Part shown: piece after piece, positions 18,530-25,296 of the stretch
Layout: each line of letters opens with the position of its first letter
Numbering within the stretch: the stretch's first letter is position 1
From: Oscillospiraceae bacterium
GTDB taxonomy: Bacteria; Bacillota; Clostridia; Oscillospirales; Ruminococcaceae
DNA: 34,786 nt
Direction of reading: 5' to 3'
Assembly (NCBI GenBank): GCA_017547525.1
Contig: JAFYPL010000012.1
Coordinates: 1-34,786 of the forward strand
Made by a program: the position numbers and the translations under genes
Notes under the pieces: generated by a model
The model's input: the letters and a program-made list of their open reading frames with translations, nothing else
Databases searched by the model: none
Told to the model about the DNA's origin: nothing

Positions 18530-18534
18530 AATAA

Positions 18535-18568
18535 CCCCCCGCAGGTTAACTGCGGGGGGATTTTTTTT
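18535..18568 (+). terminator. Strong terminator of the second TetR gene
   Basis: CCCCCCGCAG / CTGCGGGGGG, a 10-bp stem with a GTTAA loop, followed by ATTTTTTTT. Confidence 0.92.
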
Positions 18569-18580
18569 GGTACAAAATAA

Positions 18581-18610
18581 AAAGTGACTACCCTTTCGGA
18601 TAATCACTTT
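18581..18610 (-). terminator. Terminator following the CAU tRNA
   Basis: AAAGTGACTA pairs with TAATCACTTT (one mismatch), loop of 10. On the minus strand it is followed by TTTATTTTG. It starts two bases beyond the encoded CCA. Confidence 0.6.
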
Positions 18611-18612
18611 AT

Positions 18613-18689
18613 TGGTGGACCTTCACGGACTCGAACCGTGGACCGTCCGGTTATGAGCCGGATGCTCTAACCAACTGAGCTAAAGGTCC
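18613..18689 (-). tRNA. tRNA with CAU anticodon (tRNA-Met elongator or tRNA-Ile2)
   Basis: Full cloverleaf on the minus strand: acceptor GGACCTT / AAGGTCC, D arm TAGCTCAGTTGGTTAGAGC, anticodon arm TCCGG-CTCATAA-CCGGA with anticodon CAT, T arm GGTTCGAGTCC, A discriminator and encoded CCA. The first base pair is G-C, so it is not the initiator. The GGACCTTTAGCTCAG opening resembles Firmicutes Ile2 tRNAs, whose C34 is modified to lysidine, but Met cannot be excluded by eye. Confidence 0.92.
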
Positions 18690-18756
18690 TTAGCTAAATT
18701 GTGCTTAAATATTATATAATATTAAACTGTGGTTGTCAATATTCTTTTTTGTCTGA

Positions 18757-18782
18757 AAAAGGCACCCTGATGGGTGCCTTTT
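18757..18782 (-). terminator. Terminator of the PfkB sugar kinase gene
   Basis: An 11-bp stem (AAAAGGCACCC / GGGTGCCTTTT) with a TGAT loop; on the minus strand the T run follows. It lies 12 bases past the stop at 18794. Confidence 0.9.
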
Positions 18783-18793
18783 GATATCTGTAA

Positions 18794-19690
18794 TTATTTC
18801 AGTTCCAGTTCTGTTGCCATTACTACATCTTTTGTAGGGATGGAATCAGCAGCACCAGGCTGTGAAACAGCGATAGCGGATGCTTTAGCTGCCATAGACA
18901 TGATTTCCAATGGTTTCATGCCTTCCAGCAGACCATTTAGGAAGTAACCTGTGAATGTATCGCCAGCTGCAGTAGTATCTACAGCTTTTACTTTGTAGAT
19001 GCCGTGTTCGTACACGTTTTCACCGTCAAAGTATCTGGAACCATCGGAGCCCAGTGTAATAACGATTTTTGATTCTGGGTATTTAGCATGAAGAACTTCG
19101 ATAGCTTTTTCAGGATCTTCGCTGCCTGCGATAGCTGCTGCTTCGATTTCGTTCATGATAAAGTATGTAACTTTTGACAGGTCGCATTTCAGCAGTTCAT
19201 CATCCATTGGTGATGGGTTCAGTGCTACCAGCATGCCTTTTGCATGAGCCTGGTCGATGATGTAATCCATAGCATTGATTTCGTTCTGCAGCAGAATGAT
19301 ATCGCCTGCTGTAAAGTCTGCCAGTACTTCGTCAACTTCGGCATGTGTGATTGTTCTGTTTGTACCGCCGTAAAGGATAATGCAGTTCTGGCCGTTTTTA
19401 TCTACCTGAATGATAGCGTGGCCGGAAAATTCTTTTTCATCGATGAAAACGTGTTTTGTAACAACATCAGCATCTTTCAGTTCAGCCAGCAGGAATGCGC
19501 CGTCTGCACCGATTTTACCTGCCATGTAAACATCACTGCCTGCTTTTTTACATGCGATAGCCTGATTCAGACCTTTACCACCAGAGAAAGTACCCAGAGC
19601 CTGTGAGCTGAGAGTTTCGCCTGGCATTACAAAATGGTCTACAGTGTATCTGCGGTCAATATTAAGGGAACCAAAAACCAAAATTTTCAT
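18794..19690 (-). CDS. PfkB-family carbohydrate kinase (ribokinase-like)
   Basis: A 298-residue sugar kinase. The first PfkB signature is SGGKGLNQA (36-44), and the second, DTTAAGDTF (238-246), contains the catalytic base D244 and the anion hole. The N-terminus MKILVFGSLNIDRRY, and the substrate-side NPSPMD (158-163), fit ribokinase-type enzymes that phosphorylate ribose or a related sugar with ATP. Naming it rbsK would be a guess, since no ribose transporter or RbsD is adjacent. It follows the fructose bisphosphatase gene by about 107 bases without an obvious terminator, so the two could be co-transcribed. A 21-base dyad lies just upstream of the start. Confidence 0.88.
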   Translation of the reverse strand: MKILVFGSLNIDRRYTVDHFVMPGETLSSQALGTFSGGKGLNQAIACKKAGSDVYMAGKIGADGAFLLAELKDADVVTKHVFIDEKEFSGHAIIQVDKNGQNCIILYGGTNRTITHAEVDEVLADFTAGDIILLQNEINAMDYIIDQAHAKGMLVALNPSPMDDELLKCDLSKVTYFIMNEIEAAAIAGSEDPEKAIEVLHAKYPESKIVITLGSDGSRYFDGENVYEHGIYKVKAVDTTAAGDTFTGYFLNGLLEGMKPLEIMSMAAKASAIAVSQPGAADSIPTKDVVMATELELK

Positions 19691-19706
19691 AATAATGCTC
19701 CTGACT

Positions 19707-19727
19707 AAAGCTATTGTTTATAGCTTT
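19707..19727. promoter_or_regulatory. Dyad AAAGCTA-N7-TAGCTTT before the sugar kinase gene
   Basis: A perfect 7-bp inverted repeat ending 17 bases before the start codon at 19690. A third AAAGCTA copy is at 19790-19796. It could be an operator or a leader hairpin; this cannot be decided. Confidence 0.4.
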
Positions 19728-19797
19728 TATATTTTTACATGTTTTCCTAAATTTAATTTTAACTGCAATAGCAATTCCTGTCAACAAACAAAGCTAT

Positions 19798-21765
19798 TTA
19801 TATTTCGCTTTGCTGTTTGATAACACCCTGTGTATATGCACTGATAAGCATTTTAAGGTCTGCTATTGTTTCGCGTATTTCCTTACCGGTATCAGTATCT
19901 TCCATCAGCATACGTTTTTTCATTGTTTCAAAAACATTTACCTTGCTTTCGATATCACGGTTATTATAAACCACATCCTGCAGACTGGTAAATGGCTGAT
20001 GTGCGCGCAGTGAGATACCACGTGAAGAATAAACCATAGTGTATCCGGCAATACCTGTTTTATCATGGTAAGCACGGCTGAAACCACCGTCAATAACAAT
20101 GATTTTACCACCGGCTTTCAATGGGTCTTCACCGGATTTTACCTTTACCGGTACATGGCCATTGATAATACGGCACTGTGGGCCTTCCAGACCAAACTCT
20201 TTCAGAATAGCGTCTGCAACCACACTGTCTTCCTGAAACATGTAGTATGGGTCTTTACCTTCCACTTTCAGTTCTTTTTCTTCCAGATAGATGTTTTCAA
20301 AAGTAGTCATTTTGCTACGGCCAAACATAGGGCTGTTTTTGCCGCACCACAGATACCACAGAATGTCCTGACCTATGCGGCGCTGCAGGCTGCCATGGTC
20401 ACCAAAGTAAGCTACACGGCACATGTGGTCCACATAATCCATAAGTTCTTTGCCTTTGTAGCCTTTACCGCCGAAACGTACTGTGCGGAAGTTGCCGTCT
20501 TCGTCGAGAGGTACCACACCGTGATACATTAGAATACCGTTTTCAACTTTATAGCATGAACCATGAGAATAAAGGAAACGGGCGTGTTCCTGAAGTTTTC
20601 TGCTTTCGATAAAACTCTGGCACAGTTTCTGGATAACATCTATTTCACCTTGTGACAGTTTTGCAGGGTTGTCTGGGTCTACTGTAGGGAAATCAGGGTC
20701 TTTCAGCACATAGTCTTTACCATCTATATTTACTGTACCCTTTTTGAAGTCTACCATCTGCAGCAGACGGCGGTCATTCATTTCAAAGTTAGGGTTTCTT
20801 GTAATAACCTGACATTCCAGTTTATACATGATAATGGAAATAGCCTTGTGCATTTTTGCAACCAGTGCTTCGTCATCATTATTGTAACCCAGTGCTTTCC
20901 TTGGTTTGAAAACCGGGCAGTTGCCATATGTATTCTGTGCAAATATAGCCAGCGGACGCAGGTTGATACCATAGCCTTCCTCAAGAGCCTCCAGATTGTT
21001 GTATGCCGCACAGATTCTGATAACGCTGGCTACACCCAGAGGAGAACCTGTGGCACCGCACAGCCACAGTACATCGTGGTTACCCCACTGGATATCCACA
21101 GAGTGATGAGCCATCAGCTTATCCAGAATAATATCCGGTCTCCGGCCACGGTCAAAAATATCACCTACAATATGTAGTTTGTACACAGCCAGTCTTTTAA
21201 TAACTGTACTGATAGCTTCTATAAACTGATCAGCTGTTTCAGTTTCTATAATAGCATTTATAAACTGATTGTAGTATGCCTCTTTGTTATGGTCTTCGAA
21301 GTGGGCATGCATCAGTTCGTCAATTATATATTCATAACCCCGTGGGATAGCTCTACGCACCCACTGACGCGTATTTTTACTGGACACGTGACGGCATACA
21401 TCTATCAGACGGTAAAGTGTGATACGGTACCAGTTATCCATATTTCTGGTTACCTGTTTGATTTCTGCCAGTTTCTGCGCTGGATAATATATAAGGCTGG
21501 CATATACAGCATTTTCTTCCGGTGTGGTTATACCTGCCAGTGCAACGTCAATTTTTTCCCTGATTACGCCAGAGGCATTGTTCAGCATGTGTGTAAAAGC
21601 CCGATCTTCACCATGCAGGTCAGACATATACATTTCTGTACCTTTAGGCAGTTTCAGTTTTGCTTCCAGAGAAATTATTTCACTGGATGCACGCTGGATG
21701 GTAGGATATTCCTTTGCCAGCAATGACAGATATTTCTTGTTTGCTTCCAATATTTTTCTATCCAT
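19798..21765 (-). CDS. fbp: Fructose-1,6-bisphosphatase, class III (Firmicutes type)
   Basis: A 655-residue enzyme of the FBPase class III family (PF06874), which hydrolyses fructose 1,6-bisphosphate to fructose 6-phosphate in gluconeogenesis. It carries the metallophosphatase motifs SDLHGE (48-53), GDIFDRG (201-207) and WGNHD (227-231). The length agrees with Bacillus/Clostridium Fbp. ATG at 21765 is chosen because AAAAAGGTG lies just before it; the longer frame to 21810 has no ribosome site. It lies next to the aldolase that makes its substrate, though each has its own promoter. No terminator was found before the sugar kinase gene downstream. Confidence 0.95.
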   Translation of the reverse strand: MDRKILEANKKYLSLLAKEYPTIQRASSEIISLEAKLKLPKGTEMYMSDLHGEDRAFTHMLNNASGVIREKIDVALAGITTPEENAVYASLIYYPAQKLAEIKQVTRNMDNWYRITLYRLIDVCRHVSSKNTRQWVRRAIPRGYEYIIDELMHAHFEDHNKEAYYNQFINAIIETETADQFIEAISTVIKRLAVYKLHIVGDIFDRGRRPDIILDKLMAHHSVDIQWGNHDVLWLCGATGSPLGVASVIRICAAYNNLEALEEGYGINLRPLAIFAQNTYGNCPVFKPRKALGYNNDDEALVAKMHKAISIIMYKLECQVITRNPNFEMNDRRLLQMVDFKKGTVNIDGKDYVLKDPDFPTVDPDNPAKLSQGEIDVIQKLCQSFIESRKLQEHARFLYSHGSCYKVENGILMYHGVVPLDEDGNFRTVRFGGKGYKGKELMDYVDHMCRVAYFGDHGSLQRRIGQDILWYLWCGKNSPMFGRSKMTTFENIYLEEKELKVEGKDPYYMFQEDSVVADAILKEFGLEGPQCRIINGHVPVKVKSGEDPLKAGGKIIVIDGGFSRAYHDKTGIAGYTMVYSSRGISLRAHQPFTSLQDVVYNNRDIESKVNVFETMKKRMLMEDTDTGKEIRETIADLKMLISAYTQGVIKQQSEI

Positions 21766-21819
21766 AGTGTACACCTTTTTAATAACACGATATTTATCGC
21801 ATTTGCTCATATATAAATA

Positions 21820-21848
21820 ATTTTATCACAATGTACTATTTTTTACAA
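21820..21848 (-). promoter_or_regulatory. Promoter of the fructose bisphosphatase gene
   Basis: Minus-strand TTGTAA (21843-21848) and TAAAAT (21820-21825) with a 17-base spacer, about 55 bases before the start. Confidence 0.5.
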
Positions 21849-21943
21849 CTATTATCCATATCAAACCACGAACCAAATACAGAAATGCATTTATTTTGTA
21901 ATATTATATATAATTATAACTAATTGTAATATATTTTAGCATT

Positions 21944-21965
21944 AAAAAAGCAGGCCGGAGCCTGC
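21944..21965 (-). terminator. Terminator of the fructose-bisphosphate aldolase gene
   Basis: GCAGGC (21950-21955) and GCCTGC (21960-21965) with a CGGA loop; on the minus strand TTTTTTAAT follows. It lies 19 bases past the stop at 21984. Confidence 0.8.
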
Positions 21966-21983
21966 CTTTTTGTATTCAGATAA

Positions 21984-22847
21984 TTAAGCTTTGTTAACAG
22001 AACCGAACAGTTCCATTTTTTCTTTTACTGTAGCTTTGATACCTTCGAAACCTGGTGCCAGGAGTTTTCTTGGGTCGTAGCCTTTACCCTGCTGATCTTT
22101 ACCTGCTTCGATGTATTCTCTTGTTGCAGCAGCAAAGGACAGCTGGCATTCTGTGTTTACGTTGATTTTTGCAACGCCCAGAGAGATTGATTTTTTGATC
22201 ATTTCTGCTGGGATACCTGTACCGCCGTGGAGAACCAGTGGCATACCTGCTGTTGCATCTTTGATTTTTTCCAGAGCTTCAAAGTCAAGACCCTGCCAGT
22301 TTGCTGGATATTTACCGTGGATGTTACCGATACCTGCAGCCAGGAAGTCGATACCCAGTGCAGCGATCATTGCACATTCCTGTGCATCAGCAACTTCGCC
22401 TTTGCCTGTAACGCCATCTTCTTCACCACCGATAGAACCTACTTCTGCTTCAACAGAAATACCCTGTTCGTGTGCGAAAGCAACGATTTCTTTTGTTTTT
22501 TCTACGTTTTCTTCGATGCTGTAGTGGCTGCCGTCAAACATAACTGATGTAAAACCAGCTTCGATGCATTTTTTAGCACCTTCGTAGCTGCCGTGGTCCA
22601 GATGAAGAGCAACAGGAACAGTGATATTCAGTTCTTCAACCATAGCTTTTACCATAGCAGCAACTGTTTTGTAACCTGTCATATATTTACCAGCACCTTC
22701 GGATACACCCAGAATAACAGGGCTGTTGCATTCCTGTGCTGTCAGCAGTACAGCTTTTGTCCATTCAAGGTTGTTGATATTGAACTGGCCAACTGCATAG
22801 CCTTCATTTTTTGCTTTGATAAGCATATCTCTTGCATTAACGAGCAT
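21984..22847 (-). CDS. fba: Class II fructose-1,6-bisphosphate aldolase
   Basis: A 287-residue zinc-dependent aldolase that splits or forms fructose 1,6-bisphosphate in glycolysis and gluconeogenesis. Key residues are visible: HLDHG with catalytic D84 and zinc ligand H85, the EAEVGSIGGEEDG loop (133-145), zinc ligands H177 (GNIHGKY) and H207 (LHGGTGI), and the phosphate-binding KINVNTE segment. The length is that of the short Firmicutes FbaA type. ATG at 22847 follows AAGGAG, with a strong promoter at 22874-22902. Tagatose-bisphosphate or ketose aldolases are close relatives, but FBP is most likely given the neighbouring bisphosphatase. Confidence 0.94.
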   Translation of the reverse strand: MLVNARDMLIKAKNEGYAVGQFNINNLEWTKAVLLTAQECNSPVILGVSEGAGKYMTGYKTVAAMVKAMVEELNITVPVALHLDHGSYEGAKKCIEAGFTSVMFDGSHYSIEENVEKTKEIVAFAHEQGISVEAEVGSIGGEEDGVTGKGEVADAQECAMIAALGIDFLAAGIGNIHGKYPANWQGLDFEALEKIKDATAGMPLVLHGGTGIPAEMIKKSISLGVAKINVNTECQLSFAAATREYIEAGKDQQGKGYDPRKLLAPGFEGIKATVKEKMELFGSVNKA

Positions 22848-22873
22848 AGTGATATCTCCTTTATTCTATATAT

Positions 22874-22902
22874 ATTATACTTTGTTACTCTATATATTAT
22901 AA
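22874..22902 (-). promoter_or_regulatory. Promoter of the aldolase gene
   Basis: Minus-strand TTATAA (22897-22902) and a perfect TATAAT (22874-22879), 17-base spacer. It lies within the 64-base gap behind the DNA glycosylase gene, so some read-through from that gene is also possible. Confidence 0.6.
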
Positions 22903-22911
22903 CTTTTCGTA

Positions 22912-23745
22912 CTATTTTTCAAGATTAAATCGTGCGTACTGAAAAATATATTGCTGGGCTATACCCTCCAGACCTTTTATACATTCTGGCAGTCCATCCG
23001 GAAACATCTGTTCCAATGCGCGGTTTATCCACACGTCTTTAGGGAAGCTTTCCCATTTTTCACAGGAAAACAGCAATACGCAGTCTGCTACTTTAGGCCC
23101 TACCCCTTTTATCTGCATCAGGTGTTTTTTTGCAGTTTCGTAATCGGATTCTCTGATAAACTCCTCACTTACCTGACCGGACAGTACTTTCTGCACAGCA
23201 TCGTATACATATTTTGAGCGGAAACCCATGCGCAGTTCATTGTACTGTTCAACAGTCACACCTGCCAGCTGGTCTGCCTGTGGAAAAGCATACATACCAC
23301 CTGTTTCTGTGCCGTAAGTCCGGGCCATGGCATCAACTATTTTTTTGATTCTTGGTATATTGTTATTCCGGCTGATTATAAAAGTAATCAGTGTTTCAAA
23401 AAACGGCTGTGTCATCACTCTGATACCCGGTGCGTACTCTATGGCCTTTTTCATCATTTCATCCCGGCTGAACTTTTCCCTCAGTGCGGCATAGTCCATA
23501 TCCAGAGAAAGGTAATGCGCCATATATTTGCCGAATGTTTCCATATCTTCCACAGGGTTAAAACTGTTTACAACTATTTTATCATCTGTCTGATACACAT
23601 AACACTGATATGGACCTGCAAAACCGCGCCATCCGTCCTGCCACTGGTCCCAGCGGAAACACTGCCCGCAGGTAAAGGTCTGCTGCAGGTCTACATCTGT
23701 AATCCCATCAAAAACAACTGTATATTCATCATTATTCAGTATCAT
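22912..23745 (-). CDS. 8-oxoguanine DNA glycosylase (OGG1 type)
   Basis: A 277-residue base-excision repair enzyme that removes 8-oxoguanine and cuts the strand. The N-terminal OGG_N domain opens with FTCGQCFRWDQ (24-34), the equivalent of the GQSFRW motif of human OGG1. The helix-hairpin-helix is IKGVGPKVADCVLLFS, with the predicted Schiff-base lysine at K218, followed by the catalytic aspartate D237 in FPKDVWI. This is the bacterial OGG1-like family known from Clostridia, not MutY or Nth. ATG at 23745 has a distant GAGG (13 bases), so initiation may be weak. It has its own promoter and no clear terminator before fba. Confidence 0.92.
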   Translation of the reverse strand: MILNNDEYTVVFDGITDVDLQQTFTCGQCFRWDQWQDGWRGFAGPYQCYVYQTDDKIVVNSFNPVEDMETFGKYMAHYLSLDMDYAALREKFSRDEMMKKAIEYAPGIRVMTQPFFETLITFIISRNNNIPRIKKIVDAMARTYGTETGGMYAFPQADQLAGVTVEQYNELRMGFRSKYVYDAVQKVLSGQVSEEFIRESDYETAKKHLMQIKGVGPKVADCVLLFSCEKWESFPKDVWINRALEQMFPDGLPECIKGLEGIAQQYIFQYARFNLEK

Positions 23746-23784
23746 TTTGCAAAAAAACCTCGGTTTATTGAATATTATGTATGC

Positions 23785-23813
23785 ATTATACCATACATTT
23801 ACAGTGTTGGCAA
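23785..23813 (-). promoter_or_regulatory. Promoter of the OGG1-type glycosylase gene
   Basis: Minus-strand TTGCCA (23808-23813) and a perfect TATAAT (23785-23790) with a 17-base spacer. Confidence 0.7.
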
Positions 23814-23929
23814 AAGTTGGAATATAGGTGTTTTGATTAAATCAAGTCTTAAAAAGCCAAAATTTATATATAATTTTCAGCATAACAACCAATTGACAAA
23901 TATGCATATTACTACAGGTTTTAAACAGA

Positions 23930-24051
23930 GTTTTCAACATCGTGTTGAAAACTATAGGTTTTCAACAGCCCCTTTAAGTTGAAAAAAGCCCTTGTTTTAA
24001 GGCTTTTTCAACTGTTTCAACAGAGTTTTCAACATTTTTTAGTTTTCCACA
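23930..24051. repeat. Cluster of DnaA-box-like TTTTCAACA / TTTTCCACA motifs (candidate origin-like locus)
   Basis: The gene-free stretch from 23746 to 24132 holds TTTTCAACA at 23931-23939, 23959-23967 and 24026-24034, its inverse TGTTGAAAA at 23943-23951, related copies at 24005-24013 and 24014-24022, and TTTTCCACA at 24043-24051. The canonical DnaA box is TTATCCACA; the copies differ by one or two bases. The first pair forms a perfect 10-bp inverted repeat (23930-23952). An AT-rich patch (about 23860-23900) lies directly to the left, and flanking genes are transcribed away on both sides. These are the features of a bacterial oriC or a DnaA-binding control locus, but dnaA and dnaN are not here. 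Motifs are seen directly; the role is inferred. Confidence 0.5.
23977..24013. terminator. Orphan terminator-like hairpin inside the motif cluster
   Basis: AGTTGAAAAA(A)GCC pairs with GGCTTTTTCAACT (13 bp, one bulged A, 10-nt loop). T-rich on both strands, yet no gene ends nearby, so it may insulate the two divergent units or simply arise from paired inverse motifs. Confidence 0.45.
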
Positions 24052-24132
24052 AGTTTACAAAATGTAATCTGTACTTTACTTTTTGTCATATAAACCTGTA
24101 AAAGTGCATAAAAAAACAGTTCGGAGGATAAT

Positions 24133-24384
24133 ATGAAGGGATTACATCACAGTGTAATAGAAATAAAAGACACCGAAAATGATAAAATCGACAGAATTCT
24201 GGTTTTTCTGAAGCCGGGACACAGCAAAATCGATTTGGCCGCTGCCCGCAGTGATGCCCACACCATTTTACAAAGAGTAAAAGTACACAGAAAACTGCCA
24301 CCACAACTGACTGACAAGCTTTTTATCAGCAGTATATTGCTATTTGGCGCTGTGCTTATCATACGGGCCATATTACTGGGGTAA
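24133..24384 (+). CDS. Small protein of unknown function with a C-terminal membrane anchor
   Basis: An 83-residue protein I do not recognize. Residues 1-60 are soluble, opening MKGLHHSVIEIKDTENDKI and then DRILVFLKPG, with a basic stretch (QRVKVHRKLPPQ) before the end; residues ~62-82 form one hydrophobic helix (LFISSILLFGAVLIIRAILLG), so it looks tail-anchored in the membrane with the body in the cytoplasm. A clear CGGAGGATAAT precedes the ATG, which supports it as a real gene. It is the first rightward gene beyond the DnaA-box-like cluster and 115 bases before rlmB. No catalytic motif is visible. Confidence 0.75.
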   Translation: MKGLHHSVIEIKDTENDKIDRILVFLKPGHSKIDLAAARSDAHTILQRVKVHRKLPPQLTDKLFISSILLFGAVLIIRAILLG

Positions 24385-24499
24385 AAATATATAACTATTT
24401 ATTGATTTATGTTAAAAACTTCTTTTAAAATATACTTTTATTTGTTATACTATATTATTATGATTATAAAAATATAATATATTTTATAAGGAGCATTTT

Positions 24500-25261
24500 A
24501 TGCAGCAGAAAAACGAAGAAATCATCTACGGTAAAAACGCGGTTACTGAACTGCTGAAAAGCAAAGAAGGCGTTGATACTGTTTTTATAAGCGATAGTCT
24601 GAACCCTAGCGTAGCATCATACTACATGGCACTGGCAAAAGAATGCGGCGCAGTAGTAAAAAAAGTACACCCTACAAAACTGAAAAACCTGTGTGGCAGT
24701 GATAACCATCAGGGTGTGGCAGCATTTGCCAGCACAGTGGAATATGTTTCCATTGCTGAGATCCTGCGAAAAGCAGAAGAAAAAGGCGAAGCACCTTTCA
24801 TTATCCTGTGTGACGGTATTGAAGACCCACACAACCTGGGTGCTATCATGAGAAGCGCATACCTGCTGGGTGCACATGGCATCATCATCCCTAAACGCGG
24901 TGGTGTATCCGTAACAAGCATCGTGCACAAAACAAGTGCTGGTGCGTCCATGCATCTGCCTGTAGCTAAAGTTGCAAATATTGCACAGGCAGTAAGAAAT
25001 CTGAAAGAAAACAATATTTTTGTATACTGTGCAGATATGAAAGCACAGCCACTGTACAAGCAGAACCTGACCGGCCCTATTGCACTTGTAGTAGGCAGCG
25101 AAGGTAAAGGTGTACAGCCACTGGTAAAAAGCCTATGTGATGACGTGGTATGCATTCCTATGCATAACGCCGGCACAAACGTAGACTCTTACAATGCGTC
25201 TGTAGCTGCAGGTATCATCATGTACGAAATCAACCGTCAGAGAGATCTCAACGCAAAATAA
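24500..25261 (+). CDS. rlmB: 23S rRNA (guanosine-2'-O)-methyltransferase, TrmH/SpoU family
   Basis: A 253-residue SpoU methyltransferase of RlmB type, which methylates the ribose of a guanosine in the 23S rRNA peptidyl-transferase region with S-adenosylmethionine. The N-terminal substrate-binding domain starts IIYGKNAVTELL. The three knot motifs are DGIEDPHNLGAIMRSA (motif 1, catalytic arginine included), VVGSEGKG (motif 2), and DSYNASVAAGI (motif 3, with Y where many have L). ATG at 24500 follows AAGGAG. Only 35 bases separate its stop from the start of the next gene, so they form an operon. RlmB versus a TrmH tRNA enzyme is decided by the N-terminal domain; fairly sure. Confidence 0.9.
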   Translation: MQQKNEEIIYGKNAVTELLKSKEGVDTVFISDSLNPSVASYYMALAKECGAVVKKVHPTKLKNLCGSDNHQGVAAFASTVEYVSIAEILRKAEEKGEAPFIILCDGIEDPHNLGAIMRSAYLLGAHGIIIPKRGGVSVTSIVHKTSAGASMHLPVAKVANIAQAVRNLKENNIFVYCADMKAQPLYKQNLTGPIALVVGSEGKGVQPLVKSLCDDVVCIPMHNAGTNVDSYNASVAAGIIMYEINRQRDLNAK

Positions 25262-25296
25262 TCTCATTTTAATTTATGGTAAAAGGAGGGGCACTG

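Noticed and set aside
18613-18689. Initiator tRNA-fMet
   Set aside because: The first acceptor base pair is G-C; bacterial initiators lack a Watson-Crick pair at 1-72.
23930-24034. CRISPR array
   Set aside because: The repeats are 9-10 bases long and irregularly spaced, with one inverted; no cas genes are near.
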